Translations under genes and position numbers: made by a program
Shown: positions 48,441-58,622 of the stretch, piece after piece
Layout: every line of letters starts with the position of its first letter
How positions within the stretch are numbered: position 1 is the first letter of the stretch
Source: Symbiodinium natans
Lineage: Eukaryota; Sar; Dinophyceae; Suessiales; Symbiodiniaceae
Assembly (NCBI GenBank): GCA_905221605.1
Contig: CAJNDS010002511.1
Coordinates: 208,501-272,500 of the forward strand
Direction of reading: 5' to 3'
DNA length: 64,000 nt
Notes under the pieces: model-generated
The model's database searches: none
Told to the model about the DNA's origin: nothing
What the model saw: only the letters and a program-made list of their open reading frames with translations

Positions 48441-49666
48441 TCACCACAAGTGGTAAAGGGCGGCAACATACTCTTGCAACTCGTGGCGATTGAGATCAGG
48501 ATATGTGGAGAGCCGAGCGCCGCTCAAGCAGCTGAATCGTCGTCGACGCACCGACGAGGTAGATGCAATGGCTGCCCCGGCCCAGCCGGACTCAACCTCT
48601 TCATGGTCAATGCGAATGGTTTTGAGTATGGGGTGCTCAAATGCTGCAGGCTGGCCAGGCACAGCATCCTCGCTCAGCATAGGCACAAACCACGAAAGCG
48701 TCCACCACGCGTAGTTGTGGAAGCGATACCCCGGGATGCAATCGCCACCATTGGAAATCCTGTTAATCCAACTGACTCTGGGCGTACCAAAAGTGTACAA
48801 GGCATTCACAGTCAGTCCACTCAAGGGGTTCTGGCCGTTAATCTCATACGGGGCGCCGTTGTCTTGATTGTTTGCACACTGCGTAAAGATGCTGGCAAGG
48901 GCTCCCCCGAGGCTATGCCCAGTTGCAACAAGGCAGCAGCAGCTATTGATGGAGCCCATCAGACTCTCCCATTCCTCACTCTGCAAGTACCGTTCCAGCT
49001 CGCGGCTGAACCCCAGGTGCACGTAGGCCCCGCAACGGTGCCGTGGTACCATGTTTACATTGGTGAAGAACTCCGACACGTGTACGGCCGTGGTGCCAGC
49101 AAATGACAGGATGCATGCGCCATCCTCATGACGTCGATAAAGAACCATGCCATCACCGTCCACGAATATGTTGCCCTCTTGATAGCGAAGGACGTGCTTG
49201 TCAACGAGGTGCCAGTCTCCCGAGCTGTCAGAGATGGTGTCTGGCGCCTCATTATTTGGATAAGCGGCCTGCGCCACTTTGGAGGCTGGTTTGAAGACAC
49301 TGGTGCTCTCCATGTAACTATTGCATGGGCAGCCACCGGTACTAAGCATACTGGCAGTACGTGGCACATTGCAAGCCTTAGCTCAGCCAAAGTCTTTGAC
49401 AAGGTGCATTTCAAATTCCAGCTTCTGAAAAGCATTCCTTTCCAAAGACATCACTTCACGACTTGCACGCTCGGTGCAGCAGGCAAAGACTGCGCATACT
49501 CGGTATGGTATGGTGGCCAAGAGGCGGTGTGAGTGCTGCTGGTGCATGTGCTGGTGATGCCTTCGCTGCAGCACTTGGATGCTCCGCCGGGTCGGCCTTC
49601 GCAACCTGAGCCGCCACAGCTGCCGCAGCTGGAGGCGCAGCAGGTTTGGCCTGAGCAACAAGTCAT
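48441..49666 (-). CDS. class 3 lipase (alpha/beta hydrolase), two-exon model
   Basis: Triacylglycerol-lipase-like serine hydrolase of the class 3 (Mono-/Di-glyceride lipase) family. The main exon 48441-49376 contains, in family order: the oxyanion strand CILSFAGTT, the block [14 protein letters not shown], the nucleophile elbow [12 protein letters not shown] (Ser at residue 221 of the model), [11 protein letters not shown], and a C-terminal [13 protein letters not shown] that supplies the likely catalytic His (residue 364). The Asp is probably in GGDCIPG. Length is normal for the family. An in-frame TGA lies just before a GCTAAG|GC acceptor, so the gene must start upstream. The best 5' exon is 49469-49666, an ATG start with a Cys-rich N terminus ([14 protein letters not shown]), joined through a 92-base GT-AG intron (49377-49468), giving 377 residues. 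The lipase body is certain; the 5' exon is a proposal. The ATG is 43 bases after the stop of the beta-propeller gene. Confidence 0.9.
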
Positions 49667-49684
49667 ACCCTGTTCCCCCTCTGG

Positions 49685-49709
49685 CTAAGGGAAATTGAAG
49701 AGCGGCTCA
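49685..49709 (-). promoter_or_regulatory. putative trans-/cis-splice acceptor in a 43-base intergenic gap
   Basis: Between the beta-propeller stop codon (49710-49712) and the proposed lipase ATG (49666) the minus strand reads CTCTTCAATTTCCCTTAG, a pyrimidine-rich tract ending in AG at 49686-49685, 18 bases before the ATG. Dinoflagellate mRNAs receive a spliced leader at such sites. The role is inferred. Confidence 0.35.
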
Positions 49710-51860
49710 TCAACGGGCAAGCAAGATAAATTGGCCCTGGAACCCTCCCTTGCTCTCTTCGATCCGTGTGCGGTATGGACGGTTTGGACCCAGCTCTAAA
49801 ACCAATTGGATGCGAACCACCTCGACATCGTGGCAAAGGAAAGGGCCGCAACACAGCAAAGCCGAGCCACCGGAGCGGATCCCGTCCACGCAAAAGTCAT
49901 CCCCAGAAGCGGCCAGGGACATCGAGGCATTCAGGGGAAAAACTTCAGGCTCAGTGACTGGGGAAGCCTGGCACTCTGTCGGAGTCTCTGACTCCCGAAA
50001 GTGTGTTTCCATCATGTCCAAGTTGGACACTTGGGGTTGCTGAACGGCCTGTACAAAGCCATCGCCCGGGAAGAGCTCAGGGCCTCCCTTGTGTGGCAAG
50101 CCATCCAGCGGGCCCTCAGTGTAGCCAGCGATGAAGAGTTTCTTCTTACGCGCCACCTGAGCAAGGTCAGCCGAACAACGAGTTTAAAGCGTCGGAATGC
50201 TGTTGTTCTAAACAGAGGCAAAGGCAGATTGACGGATGGCCTCTTCGTGTTCCCAGCAGATAAATTCACTTACTTCAACCTCACAAATAGCTGCCTGACT
50301 GATGCTGAGTCCCGAAACATCCAGCATAGGGCCATACTGTAGGGGGTTGGTATCAGGCTAGTTCCTGTCAAGCCACGATATCCCAAAGCTCGACGTCCTC
50401 TGAGCTGCGTGGCACCAACTGGCTCCACAACTGGGCGCCCATCTCATCGAACTTGACGACGAAGCCGTCTGTGCTTGCATTGACGTCACCTGTCCAACCG
50501 CCAGCATACACATGGTCCTCATCTACAATGACACGCCGCACAGTTGTAGTTTCATTCATCTTTATCGTCCTCTTCCACAGCTCCTCCCCGTTTGCTTTCA
50601 TGCTGACAATGAAGCCCTGCATGCTGTTCTCGACCAAGGGGTCATCAAAGTTGCCCTCTGTCACTCCGCCTATGTAGATGGAGCTGCAATCTGAAGAAAC
50701 CGCTATGCTTGTGCCCGAATCCGCCTGGGATGTTCCAATCATCTTGGTCCACACCATGCTGCCGGTAGCATCATACTTTGTCACAAAAGCGTCAATGGAG
50801 CCAATGCTCTCCTGCCCTGACAAGTTCCCGGAGGTTTGTCCAGCGACATAGACGCTTCCATCTTCACATGCAGCTGCACCCCATGCAGCATCATTTTGCG
50901 GAGTGCCGAACTGCTGAAGCCATGTGAGCTCCCCGGATTCTTTGCTCAGCTTGCCAATGAAAGCGTCATGAGCTCCCACGGCTCCTTTTCCCAAGGTACC
51001 GCGAGTCACACCGGAAATGTAGAGATGCCTTCCTGCCGCAGACACTGAGGTCACCGCATCAGTGCTGTTCGAGGACAGGCGATGACTCCACATCAGAGAC
51101 CCTCGGGTGCTCATCTTGGCGTAGTACCCATCGAAGGTTGAGGTGACAGGAAACTCGCCGACAGCCTCGGAGCCGAAGGTGCTCGCGTTGAATGCCCCGA
51201 CCACCTTAGCACACATTGAAGAGTCACACTGGCGCATTCAGTGTCCTGTCCGTTGAAAAACCTTCATGCCATGCTCGAGACAACCACAACCAACGAAGTC
51301 TTACGTGTGCTCCCGCAACTGGAAGAAACTTCAAGCTCAAGTGATGTATGTTTGCAAAATCTTGTAAACACAGCTTAAGGCACGTAGACATCTCCACAAG
51401 GCTCTGCAGTGACATCCAAGGCAAGGTCGAAGAGCTCGCTGTGCACTGGCTTGCGAACCCACTTCATCTTCCCGGCCACTGACATCTTGCCCACATAGCT
51501 GTCTGACTTGCCCAAGTTTGCACCTGGAAACACAGCCTCACGCCCGCTCCGTCCGGAACGCTTCCGCTGCCTGCGAGACTCGGGTGCGACGTCAGATTGG
51601 CCTTCGGACCGTCCCGCGATGTAGAGATGGCCTCCTCCAAAAGCCATGGCACGCACGTCATCCAGCCCCGTCGTGCTCAAAAGCCTTGTCCAAGTCAAGC
51701 CTCGAGTTTCACCGGCTTCACCTGGAGTAAGCTGCAGCAGGGTCAAAGGAGCAGGTTCTTCCGCACATTCGGCCACGGTGCAGCTGGCGTTTCTTTCCGT
51801 TTTGCTGCACTCACTGGCACTCGCACTCACACTCCCAAGGACGATGAGAAGCCAAAGCAT
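49710..51860 (-). CDS. secreted seven-repeat beta-propeller protein (SBBP-type), three exons
   Basis: Exons 51384-51860, 50377-51204 and 49710-50156 join in frame to 583 residues. Intron 1 (51205-51383, 179 bases) is GTGCCT...GCTAAG; intron 2 (50157-50376, 220 bases) is GTGGCT...GCTCAG. The start is ATG 51860, followed by a signal peptide (MLWLLIVLGSVSASA). Seven repeats follow at about 57-residue spacing, each with an aromatic-x-x-G core: LYIAGRSEG (80), VYVVGAFNAS (159), LYISGVTRG (220), VYVAGQTSG (277), IYIGGVTEG (335), VYAGGWTGD (391) and LFIAGYTEG (442), plus D-A/G-F-V/I-x-K-hydrophobic strands. This is the SBBP beta-propeller pattern. Repeats 2 and 7 are each completed only by splicing, which supports both joins. 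Blade 1 holds a basic insert, RRQRKRSGRSGR. The C-terminal 110 residues are unassigned. Probably an extracellular or lumenal binding scaffold; no catalytic motif is seen. Confidence 0.88.
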
Positions 51861-52127
51861 CACAAAACTCCTACAGCTTCACTTACAAGCAGGGATATCT
51901 GGAGCCTGAATGATGCTTCATGACGAAACATGCTTGCCCGCAGAACACAACAATGTAGAAGCGCGCGAACATCAGCAAATGACCTAACCAGCTCCTCTCT
52001 GCATTTGCTGCTGCATCTGCAAGATCTGCTGCAGGCCGGGGCGCCGACACCGAACACTTTTCAACTTCCAAGGTCTACAGGATGCACAGCTCGGTCTAGG
52101 TTCAATGGCAAGCTTCTCATAAGCTTT

Positions 52128-53620
52128 CTGGGTGGAGTACTCATGGTCACTTGCTTCTGCAAGACCCATCAAGTGCTCTGCAGCAACCGAATTCGCAGTT
52201 CCGAGCAGCAGACAAAACCATTCTTGGTGAACAGGAAGTTCAAGACACATCGAGCAAGTAAATCGAGCGGCCCTCCCCGACACAACAAGCGTCTTGAAAT
52301 GACTTTGTCTGCTCCTCGCCTCTATACTGTAAGGGTCTTTGACGGGCACAGCATCACACTGTGTCTGACTTCGCGGGTGGTTCTTGCTCACCCTTGCTCC
52401 TTGCCTCAACATAGAAGGCCCTCGAGCTGCAGCAGCAAGAGCAACATAAACACGTGAGACTTGCCACAAGCAGCAGCAAAGGGAGGATGTCGCAATAGCC
52501 TGGCTCTACGGCCCGCATGGCCCACAACACCCAACACACGGTGATGACGGCTTGAGGCAGAACGTATTCAAAAAGAAACTCAAGGCGGTCCTGGCAGCCA
52601 GCCCACTTTCCTGCTTCTTGGGGTTCTGGCAGGCACATGGTGACCAAGGCATCGATGATCTGCAGAAGAGAGACGATGCTTAAGAGGACGCACTCTACAG
52701 AGATGGACAAACAAGTGACGTGATTGGGCGAGCATGGCTCGTAGGCTCCCCCCATGTAGGAAACCGCGGCATCGGTCCAGTCAACATTCTTGAACATGAA
52801 GGCTGTGGCTTGCAGCACTTCGGAAGTTACAAACCAGCCCGTGACCCACTTGGGGCGCTTGCTGCTGCCTTTTTGGCCTTTGCAGCTTTTCCACAGAAGC
52901 ATGGCAATGGAGAGGATACATTTGGCCACTCCCACATACGTAAAGAAGTTGTCCACTTCTTCCAGCTCGGAGCTAATGTGTTGAATCCTGGCATCCTCGC
53001 TGGTGGGAATGTTGGTGTAGCAACGGCCTTCCTCGCAGCTATCATCCCAAGTCTGACAGACCTTTGGGGTGCCATCGACCACCACAAACTGGCCCTCGCC
53101 GTCCGTCTCGATGCAGTAGTCATCTGGATCTGGACAGCTGGTGTAGCAACGGCACTGTGTTCCGCTCGTCGGCAGCGGCCAGGAGCTCAGCAACACGATC
53201 CACGCAGCAAAGGATTGCTTCATGGTGGCGTTGACCTTGAGATGCCAGGCGAGAAGTAGAGTGCGAGCCTGCGAGCCAAAAACAGCTGCCGAGACCTTGT
53301 CCGAGCTCTCCACATGCCTCTCAAGCTCCGCGGAGGTTCTTTTGTTGAAGCCCCCCCCGACTAAAACAGCACAAGGCCAACAGCCCCAGCACCAAACACC
53401 TAGGAAGTAAATCCTCACCAGAAGCAGCCTCGAAGGAGGGTGAAGCTTGGCTTACAACAAGGCCCCGCATGTCTCAAGGACAAAACACGTAGATGTTTGA
53501 AGTTTCAACACGCGCACGAGCACTGTGTTGGGGACCTTCAAGGGCCGGGCCTGGAAGCCCCGAGGCCATTTTAGACCATTCCTGGTGCCGGCCTGACGAC
53601 TACATCGCTGCCCCAAGGCG
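52128..53620. repeat. tandem duplication unit, copy A
   Basis: Matches 54526-56610 with a constant 2398-base offset through the gene. Identity is almost perfect from about 52270 to 53272 and clearly lower outside. The unit continues past the gene to the block GAAGCAGCCTCGAAG at 53419 and GTAGATGTTTGAAGTTTCAA at 53490. Confidence 0.9.
52354..53223 (-). CDS. multi-pass membrane protein of unknown family, tandem copy A
   Basis: 289 residues in a single open exon; ATG at 53223 and TGA at 52354-52356. The frame stays open upstream, but this ATG starts a clear signal peptide (MKQSFAAWIVLLSSWPLPTS), so it is preferred. A Cys-rich lumenal or extracellular segment follows (Cys 24, 26, 30, 37, 56, 63, 68, including CRCYTSCPDPDDYC), then about five hydrophobic segments near residues 93-111, 126-144, 167-198, 215-237 and 244-266. 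The last ends in a Cys cluster (CLCCSCCCSS) that could be palmitoylated. The C terminus SDTV has the form of a class I PDZ ligand. No family was recognised; the layout suggests a surface or endomembrane sensor or adaptor, but that is inference. Differs from copy B only at residues 122 and 125 (Lys here). Confidence 0.85.
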   Translation of the reverse strand: MKQSFAAWIVLLSSWPLPTSGTQCRCYTSCPDPDDYCIETDGEGQFVVVDGTPKVCQTWDDSCEEGRCYTNIPTSEDARIQHISSELEEVDNFFTYVGVAKCILSIAMLLWKSCKGQKGSSKRPKWVTGWFVTSEVLQATAFMFKNVDWTDAAVSYMGGAYEPCSPNHVTCLSISVECVLLSIVSLLQIIDALVTMCLPEPQEAGKWAGCQDRLEFLFEYVLPQAVITVCWVLWAMRAVEPGYCDILPLLLLVASLTCLCCSCCCSSRAFYVEARSKGEQEPPAKSDTV

Positions 53621-54525
53621 GTCAGCCCAGACGGTCTCAAATGTGAGTGAAGATCCTTCAGCGTCAGCACACCTGAAGCTCTCTACTTTTGGGGGCAGAG
53701 CGGCTGTGGCCATCGTGCTGGCCCCTTCTTCAAGGCTCTGGCCTTGTAGCCCTTCTCGGGTGTCATACTGGTCTTAACACGATCTGGAACATTTTATAAT
53801 GGAGCGTTTCAATGCTCAAAGTGGCTCCTGACTCTGAGCGCCGATGACAAAGGTTGGGAATGCGAATGCGTGGCAACAAATGCTGGAGCATGTCGCGGTT
53901 GCGCCGCAACTGGGCACCCTACACAACATGCAACGAGAAGTGATGCGAAGAGATGAGACGCGGAGCACTCCCTTTTCTGGCATGGCCTTCACGAAAGCTC
54001 ATCGCAACTCCGGTCCGACGTCTGCTTAGAGCCCTCAGAAACGAAGCGTCACAAGTGCCTTCAGCGCGTCCCGGGCCAACGCGGCACGGTTCTCGAAGGC
54101 TCTCGAAGGTTCTGGACGGTTCTGCTGTTGTCGCAGGAGCCTCAAGACAACAGCTCTCCTGCATCACTCTACCCAGTCGATTTAAACCCTTGAGCCCGTC
54201 ATGAAATCCCCAAACTCTTTATCTGCTCGGACTTTCAACCACTTTGACATGTCCACGCAGCGAAACTGTAGCTTTATAACGCGCTTTTCGAACTTGTGCC
54301 ACCCGTCTCACCTCTTCTCGCTGCGCCTCGTTCAGGGGGTGTCGTGCATTGGACTTCCTATTCAGGACGCGGATTGAAGCTTTACAGGGCTCAGGCAAGA
54401 CATGGCAATCCAGGCAATTGTGAACCCATCGGCTTTTTGTCAGCCTCCTTGCTTTTTGAAACAGGTGCCGGATCTCAGCACAGTTGCAGGAATTGCACGC
54501 CTTCAAAACTTGGCCAGAAGATGTC
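53621..54525. other. spacer between the tandem genes
   Basis: No gene recognised. 53661-53710 repeats a block at 46861-46915 (CAGCGTCAGCACACCT, then GGGCAGAGCGGCTGTGGC). Confidence 0.55.
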
Positions 54526-54751
54526 TGCGTGGAGTACGCACGGTTACTTGCTTCTGCAAGACCCATCAAGTGCTGCAGAAGCAACCGAATTCGCGGTTCT
54601 GAGCAGCTGACAGAGTCATTCTTGGTGAACAGGAAGTTCAAGACACATCGCGCAAGTAAATCGAGCGGCCCTCCCCGATACAACAAGCGTCTTGAAATGA
54701 CTTTGTCTGCTCCTCGCCTCTATACTGTAAGGGTCTTTGACGGGCACAGCA

Positions 54752-55621
54752 TCACACTGTGTCTGACTTCGCGGGTGGTTCTTGCTCACCCTTGCTCCTT
54801 GCCTCAACATAGAAGGCCCTCGAGCTGCAGCAGCAAGAGCAACATAAACACGTGAGACTTGCCACAAGCAGCAGCAAAGGGAGGATGTCGCAATAGCCTG
54901 GCTCTACGGCCCTCATGGCCCACAACACCCAACACACGGTGATGACGGCTTGAGGCAGAACGTATTCAAAAAGAAACTCAAGGCGGTCCTGGCAGCCAGC
55001 CCACTTTCCTGCTTCTTGGGGTTCTGGCAGGCACATGGTGACCAAGGCATCGATGATCTGCAGAAGAGAGACGATGCTTAAGAGGACGCACTCTACAGAG
55101 ATGGACAAACAAGTGACGTGATTGGGCGAGCATGGCTCGTAGGCTCCCCCCATGTAGGAAACCGCGGCATCGGTCCAGTCAACATTCTTGAACATGAAGG
55201 CTGTGGCTTGCAGCACTTCGGAAGTTACAAACCAGCCCGTGACCCACCTGGGGCGCCTGCTGCTGCCTTTTTGGCCTTTGCAGCTTTTCCACAGAAGCAT
55301 GGCAATGGAGAGGATACATTTGGCCACTCCCACATACGTAAAGAAGTTGTCCACTTCTTCCAGCTCGGAGCTAATGTGTTGAATCCTGGCATCCTCGCTG
55401 GTGGGAATGTTGGTGTAGCAACGGCCTTCCTCGCAGCTATCATCCCAAGTCTGACAGACCTTTGGGGTGCCATCGACCACCACAAACTGGCCCTCGCCGT
55501 CCGTCTCGATGCAGTAGTCATCTGGATCTGGACAGCTGGTGTAGCAACGGCACTGTGTTCCGCTCGTCGGCAGCGGCCAGGAGCTCAGCAACACGATCCA
55601 CGCAGCAAAGGATTGCTTCAT
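54752..55621 (-). CDS. multi-pass membrane protein of unknown family, tandem copy B
   Basis: 289 residues; ATG at 55621 and TGA at 54752. Identical to copy A except K122R and K125R (SSRRPRW against SSKRPKW) and one silent Arg codon change (AGG for CGG at residue 237): three base changes in 870. Same signal peptide, Cys-rich ectodomain, five hydrophobic segments, Cys cluster and SDTV terminus. The upstream region is much more diverged from that of copy A, so the two copies may be expressed differently. Both copies look intact. Confidence 0.85.
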   Translation of the reverse strand: MKQSFAAWIVLLSSWPLPTSGTQCRCYTSCPDPDDYCIETDGEGQFVVVDGTPKVCQTWDDSCEEGRCYTNIPTSEDARIQHISSELEEVDNFFTYVGVAKCILSIAMLLWKSCKGQKGSSRRPRWVTGWFVTSEVLQATAFMFKNVDWTDAAVSYMGGAYEPCSPNHVTCLSISVECVLLSIVSLLQIIDALVTMCLPEPQEAGKWAGCQDRLEFLFEYVLPQAVITVCWVLWAMRAVEPGYCDILPLLLLVASLTCLCCSCCCSSRAFYVEARSKGEQEPPAKSDTV

Positions 55622-55802
55622 GGTGGCGTTGACCTTGAGATGCCAGGCGAGAAGTAGAGTGCGAGCCTGCGAGCCAAAACGGCTGCCGAGACATGCGCTG
55701 CACGTGCTTCTCAAGCCACACTATTCCTCCGACTGATACAGCCACAGGCCAACAGGCCTCGCCCTCCTCAGCACCAAACAACTAGGAAGTAAATCCTCAG
55801 CT

Positions 55803-56397
55803 CAGGGGCCCAACCATCTGGTTGGGCCCCTCCGCTCCTTGTCCAGTCACCGCCGCCGGCGCCACTCACTGCCATCCGGAAAGCGAAGGCCTGCCACCCC
55901 AAATCCAACTTCTCTCAATTCTCTCAATCCCTTGCAACACACACTCCTTAACATCCCTTGCACGCTCACATGCCAATCTCACCTAGGCCTGGCACCCAGA
56001 CCGCGATCACGTCGGAAGGTCCTCCTGGCCATAACTTTCAAGTCTCCCAAAAAAATTGGCACAAAGAGTGTCTGGCCTGCAGAGGGCTTCACCCCAGTAC
56101 AAAGCCTTCAGAGTTGCTGCTTCACAGGGTCTCCCGCATCATGTTAAGCCTAAACCTCAGCCCCCGGGCCCCCAACCTCAAACCACATTTTCCCGACTCT
56201 TGAAGCGCGGACATAGCTTTGGGGTCTTGGGTTTGGCACCTGGCTTGTTTTCGCGAGACCATATTCAAGCCTTCTTTTCGCGTCCATACACAAGTTCCAA
56301 GCCCCTTGTGAAATATGCCTGAAGCTCGAGTACTGTGCCAACTACTGGCAAATGCACCCGAACCCAGTTCTCAAGTCGAGCGTCCTCTCGCCGAGAA
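55803..56397. other. segment present only in duplication copy B
   Basis: About 595 bases with no open frame of note and no obvious inverted ends or target duplication. The start contains a small hairpin, GGGGCCCAACCATCTGGTTG. It was inserted here or lost from copy A. Confidence 0.55.
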
Positions 56398-56610
56398 GTC
56401 CAGAAGCAGCCTCGAAGAAGGGTAAAGCTTGGCGCTTCGGGGTGTAGGGCTTACAACAAGACCCCCGTGTCTCAAGGATACAACACCGTAGATGTTTGGA
56501 GTTTCAACGACTACTCTCTGTGCAACTCGGACACTGCTTTGGGGACCATACAGGGTCGGAGGTATGTCGGGCTGGCAGGCCCCCAAGTGCTTTCGGAGTC
56601 CAAACTTAAG

Positions 56611-57963
56611 ATATCCAGCTCGTCTCAGGTAAAGCTTCGTAAAGCCATGCCATGCACAGCAAAGTCCCATAAAGAACCTGCGCATCTGGACTTAAGCGAA
56701 GCTGGCAACATCAGTCCCCATGCAGCCTCGTGACTCATTTGGCTGCAAAGTGTCCGGCATGCCTGAATGAAGCACTGTACGGGGTCAAAGACTCAGCACA
56801 TCTCAACACTGCTCCCTGAAACCAGGATCCCCTCTCACTTGGACCTTGCTTGAGGGCTGCGTAAACAATGTCCGGTATACACTTGTGCTCGCTCCTTGTT
56901 GGGCCCCCATCGTGCTCATGTGCATCCAGGTCGCCCCGGCCTCTGCGCCCTGTCGCCTTGGAAAACTTTCATGCGGAGTCCAAAACTTTAGCAGGCCGCT
57001 TGTTGGTGTCACAGGTCGAAGCCAAGAGCGGCCTGGTGGCCTGCCAAGCTTTTCCAGCACAGTCAGCAGCAGGTCCGTCCACACCCCTCGCAAGGTCAGG
57101 GGAGAGGCGCTCTGCGTCACGGTTATTCAGGATTCGCCTGCGACATGTTCCAAATTCACGTCAAGCCTTTGGGGCAAGCATGCTGCAAGGCCCTGAACAA
57201 GTCAAGTAGAGCCTGGCACTGGCCTCGTGCCTTACGCAGTTCTCTGACTCCAGACTCTAGGCCCTTCCGCAAACCTTTTTGCTCCGAAATGCCTGCACAC
57301 AAGTGAACACATACACTCTTTTACCATCGCAGCGAAAGGTAAACGGCCAAAGCCAGGAATACCTGGCACCTAAGCTTAGGAACCCACCCTTGTGCAGCCG
57401 GACACGGTTCGCAACCGGCCTGACGATTACATCTCTGCCCTGGGGCACAATCTCCCGGGGGCAGCCTCCCAGCAAATCTAAGGAGCTTGGAAGAGGCCGT
57501 GGAGGGCTGGGCAAGGGCCCTCCAATACGGCACAAAGCCTGGGGGGGTGTCTTATGGTTTCCGCGAGGGCCAGCATCTTCAGATCAAAGGGGCCTGGGAA
57601 CGCCGGATCGTCGTAGGTGCCGGCAAAGCGCGGAGACCCGGGAAGTGCGCGCCTGGGTTATTTGAGGGGGTTGAGCAGTTGAGCACTTCGGGTTTAGGGG
57701 GGCCTGGGTCAGGCCACGAATGCCAACAGAGCCAAAGGGTGCGATGCCTGACCGAGCCACACCGAGCTCGGGCTCGACGCAAGGGCCCCTGCAGAGCCGA
57801 AAACCGCCGCTCGCCGGGGCAGCGCCCTGCTCCCTGCATCGGCAAACATTCTGCACCGACGGCTTAGCAGATTCTGCGATTCTGCTGGCAACAGGTGCTA
57901 TTTCTTCGAGGTTTGGTTCGGTCTTGGCGGCAGCAAGGGCAGCGAGAACATGGACTGGAGCCC
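56611..57963. other. no gene recognised
   Basis: Short frames on both strands. 57411-57447 resembles 53590-53620 (CCGGCCTGACGAYTACATC), another fragment of the duplicated neighbourhood. Confidence 0.5.
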
Positions 57964-58500
57964 TTAAAACACTCCATTACGAACAGCAAAGCAGCGGGGG
58001 GGGGGGGGGGGTCGTCGTTACCAACGCGTCAGGGCCCAGTGAGGGCAGGAGGTGGGGGGGCAAGGGGGGAAGGGACGTGGGGGCAGCGAAGGTCGGGAGG
58101 GGGGGGCAAGGGGCTAGTCTGGCAGGCACAAGGAGGGCAGGGTCGGGCAGCGAAGGTAAGAGGCGGGGGCAAGGGGCTAACAGCAGCGGCAGCGGGGCAA
58201 GTAAAACACTCCATTCCTAACGCGTCAGGGCGCAGTGAGGGTAGGAGGTGGGGGCAAGGGGGGAAGGGACGCGGGGGCAGCGAAGGTCGGGAGGGGGGGC
58301 AAGGGGCTAACAGCAGCGGCAGCGGGGCAAGGGGGGGTCGGGCAGGCACGAAGAGGGGGGGGTCGGGCATGCACTGGTATCATTCCAAGGTACCAGGTAT
58401 GGCGGGAGGCCGCGATGAGGTTACTAACCCGTCAGAGCACAGCGAGGGTAAGAGGAACGCGTCAAGGGGCAGCGAGGGCAAGAGGTGGTGGCAAGGGCGA
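57964..58500. repeat. G-rich minisatellite, period about 237 bases
   Basis: Two long copies begin TAAAACACTCCATT (57965 and 58202). Each contains CGCGTCAGGG, GCAGCGAAGGTCGGGAGG and CAGCAGCGGCAGCGGGGCAA. Partial copies of the CGTCAGRGC...GCGAGGG motif follow at 58425 and 58456. Long stop-free frames here are repeat artefacts. Confidence 0.85.
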
Positions 58501-58560
58501 GGGAGCAGACAACGATGGGTCTTCACTGACGCCGCCCCCGCTCCGGCTGGGGTCGGCGGA

Positions 58561-58564
58561 TATG

Positions 58565-58595
<31 letters not shown>

Positions 58596-58622
58596 GCACG
58601 CATATATGTATATGCATAAACA
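58561..58622. repeat. (TA)n microsatellite
   Basis: TA array with TATG and CATA interruptions. Confidence 0.9.

Larger units (their letters stand above)
54526..56610. repeat. tandem duplication unit, copy B
   Basis: Second copy of the unit at 52128-53620. It carries an extra segment of about 595 bases (55803-56397) between AAGTAAATCCTCA and GAAGCAGCCTCGAAG, which are nearly adjacent in copy A. Confidence 0.9.

Noticed and set aside
48153-49106. 317-codon plus-strand open frame
   Set aside because: It is the antisense shadow of the lipase exon; the minus strand carries all the family motifs.
52720-53259. 179-codon plus-strand open frame, repeated at 55118-55657
   Set aside because: Antisense shadow of the membrane-protein genes, duplicated only because they are.
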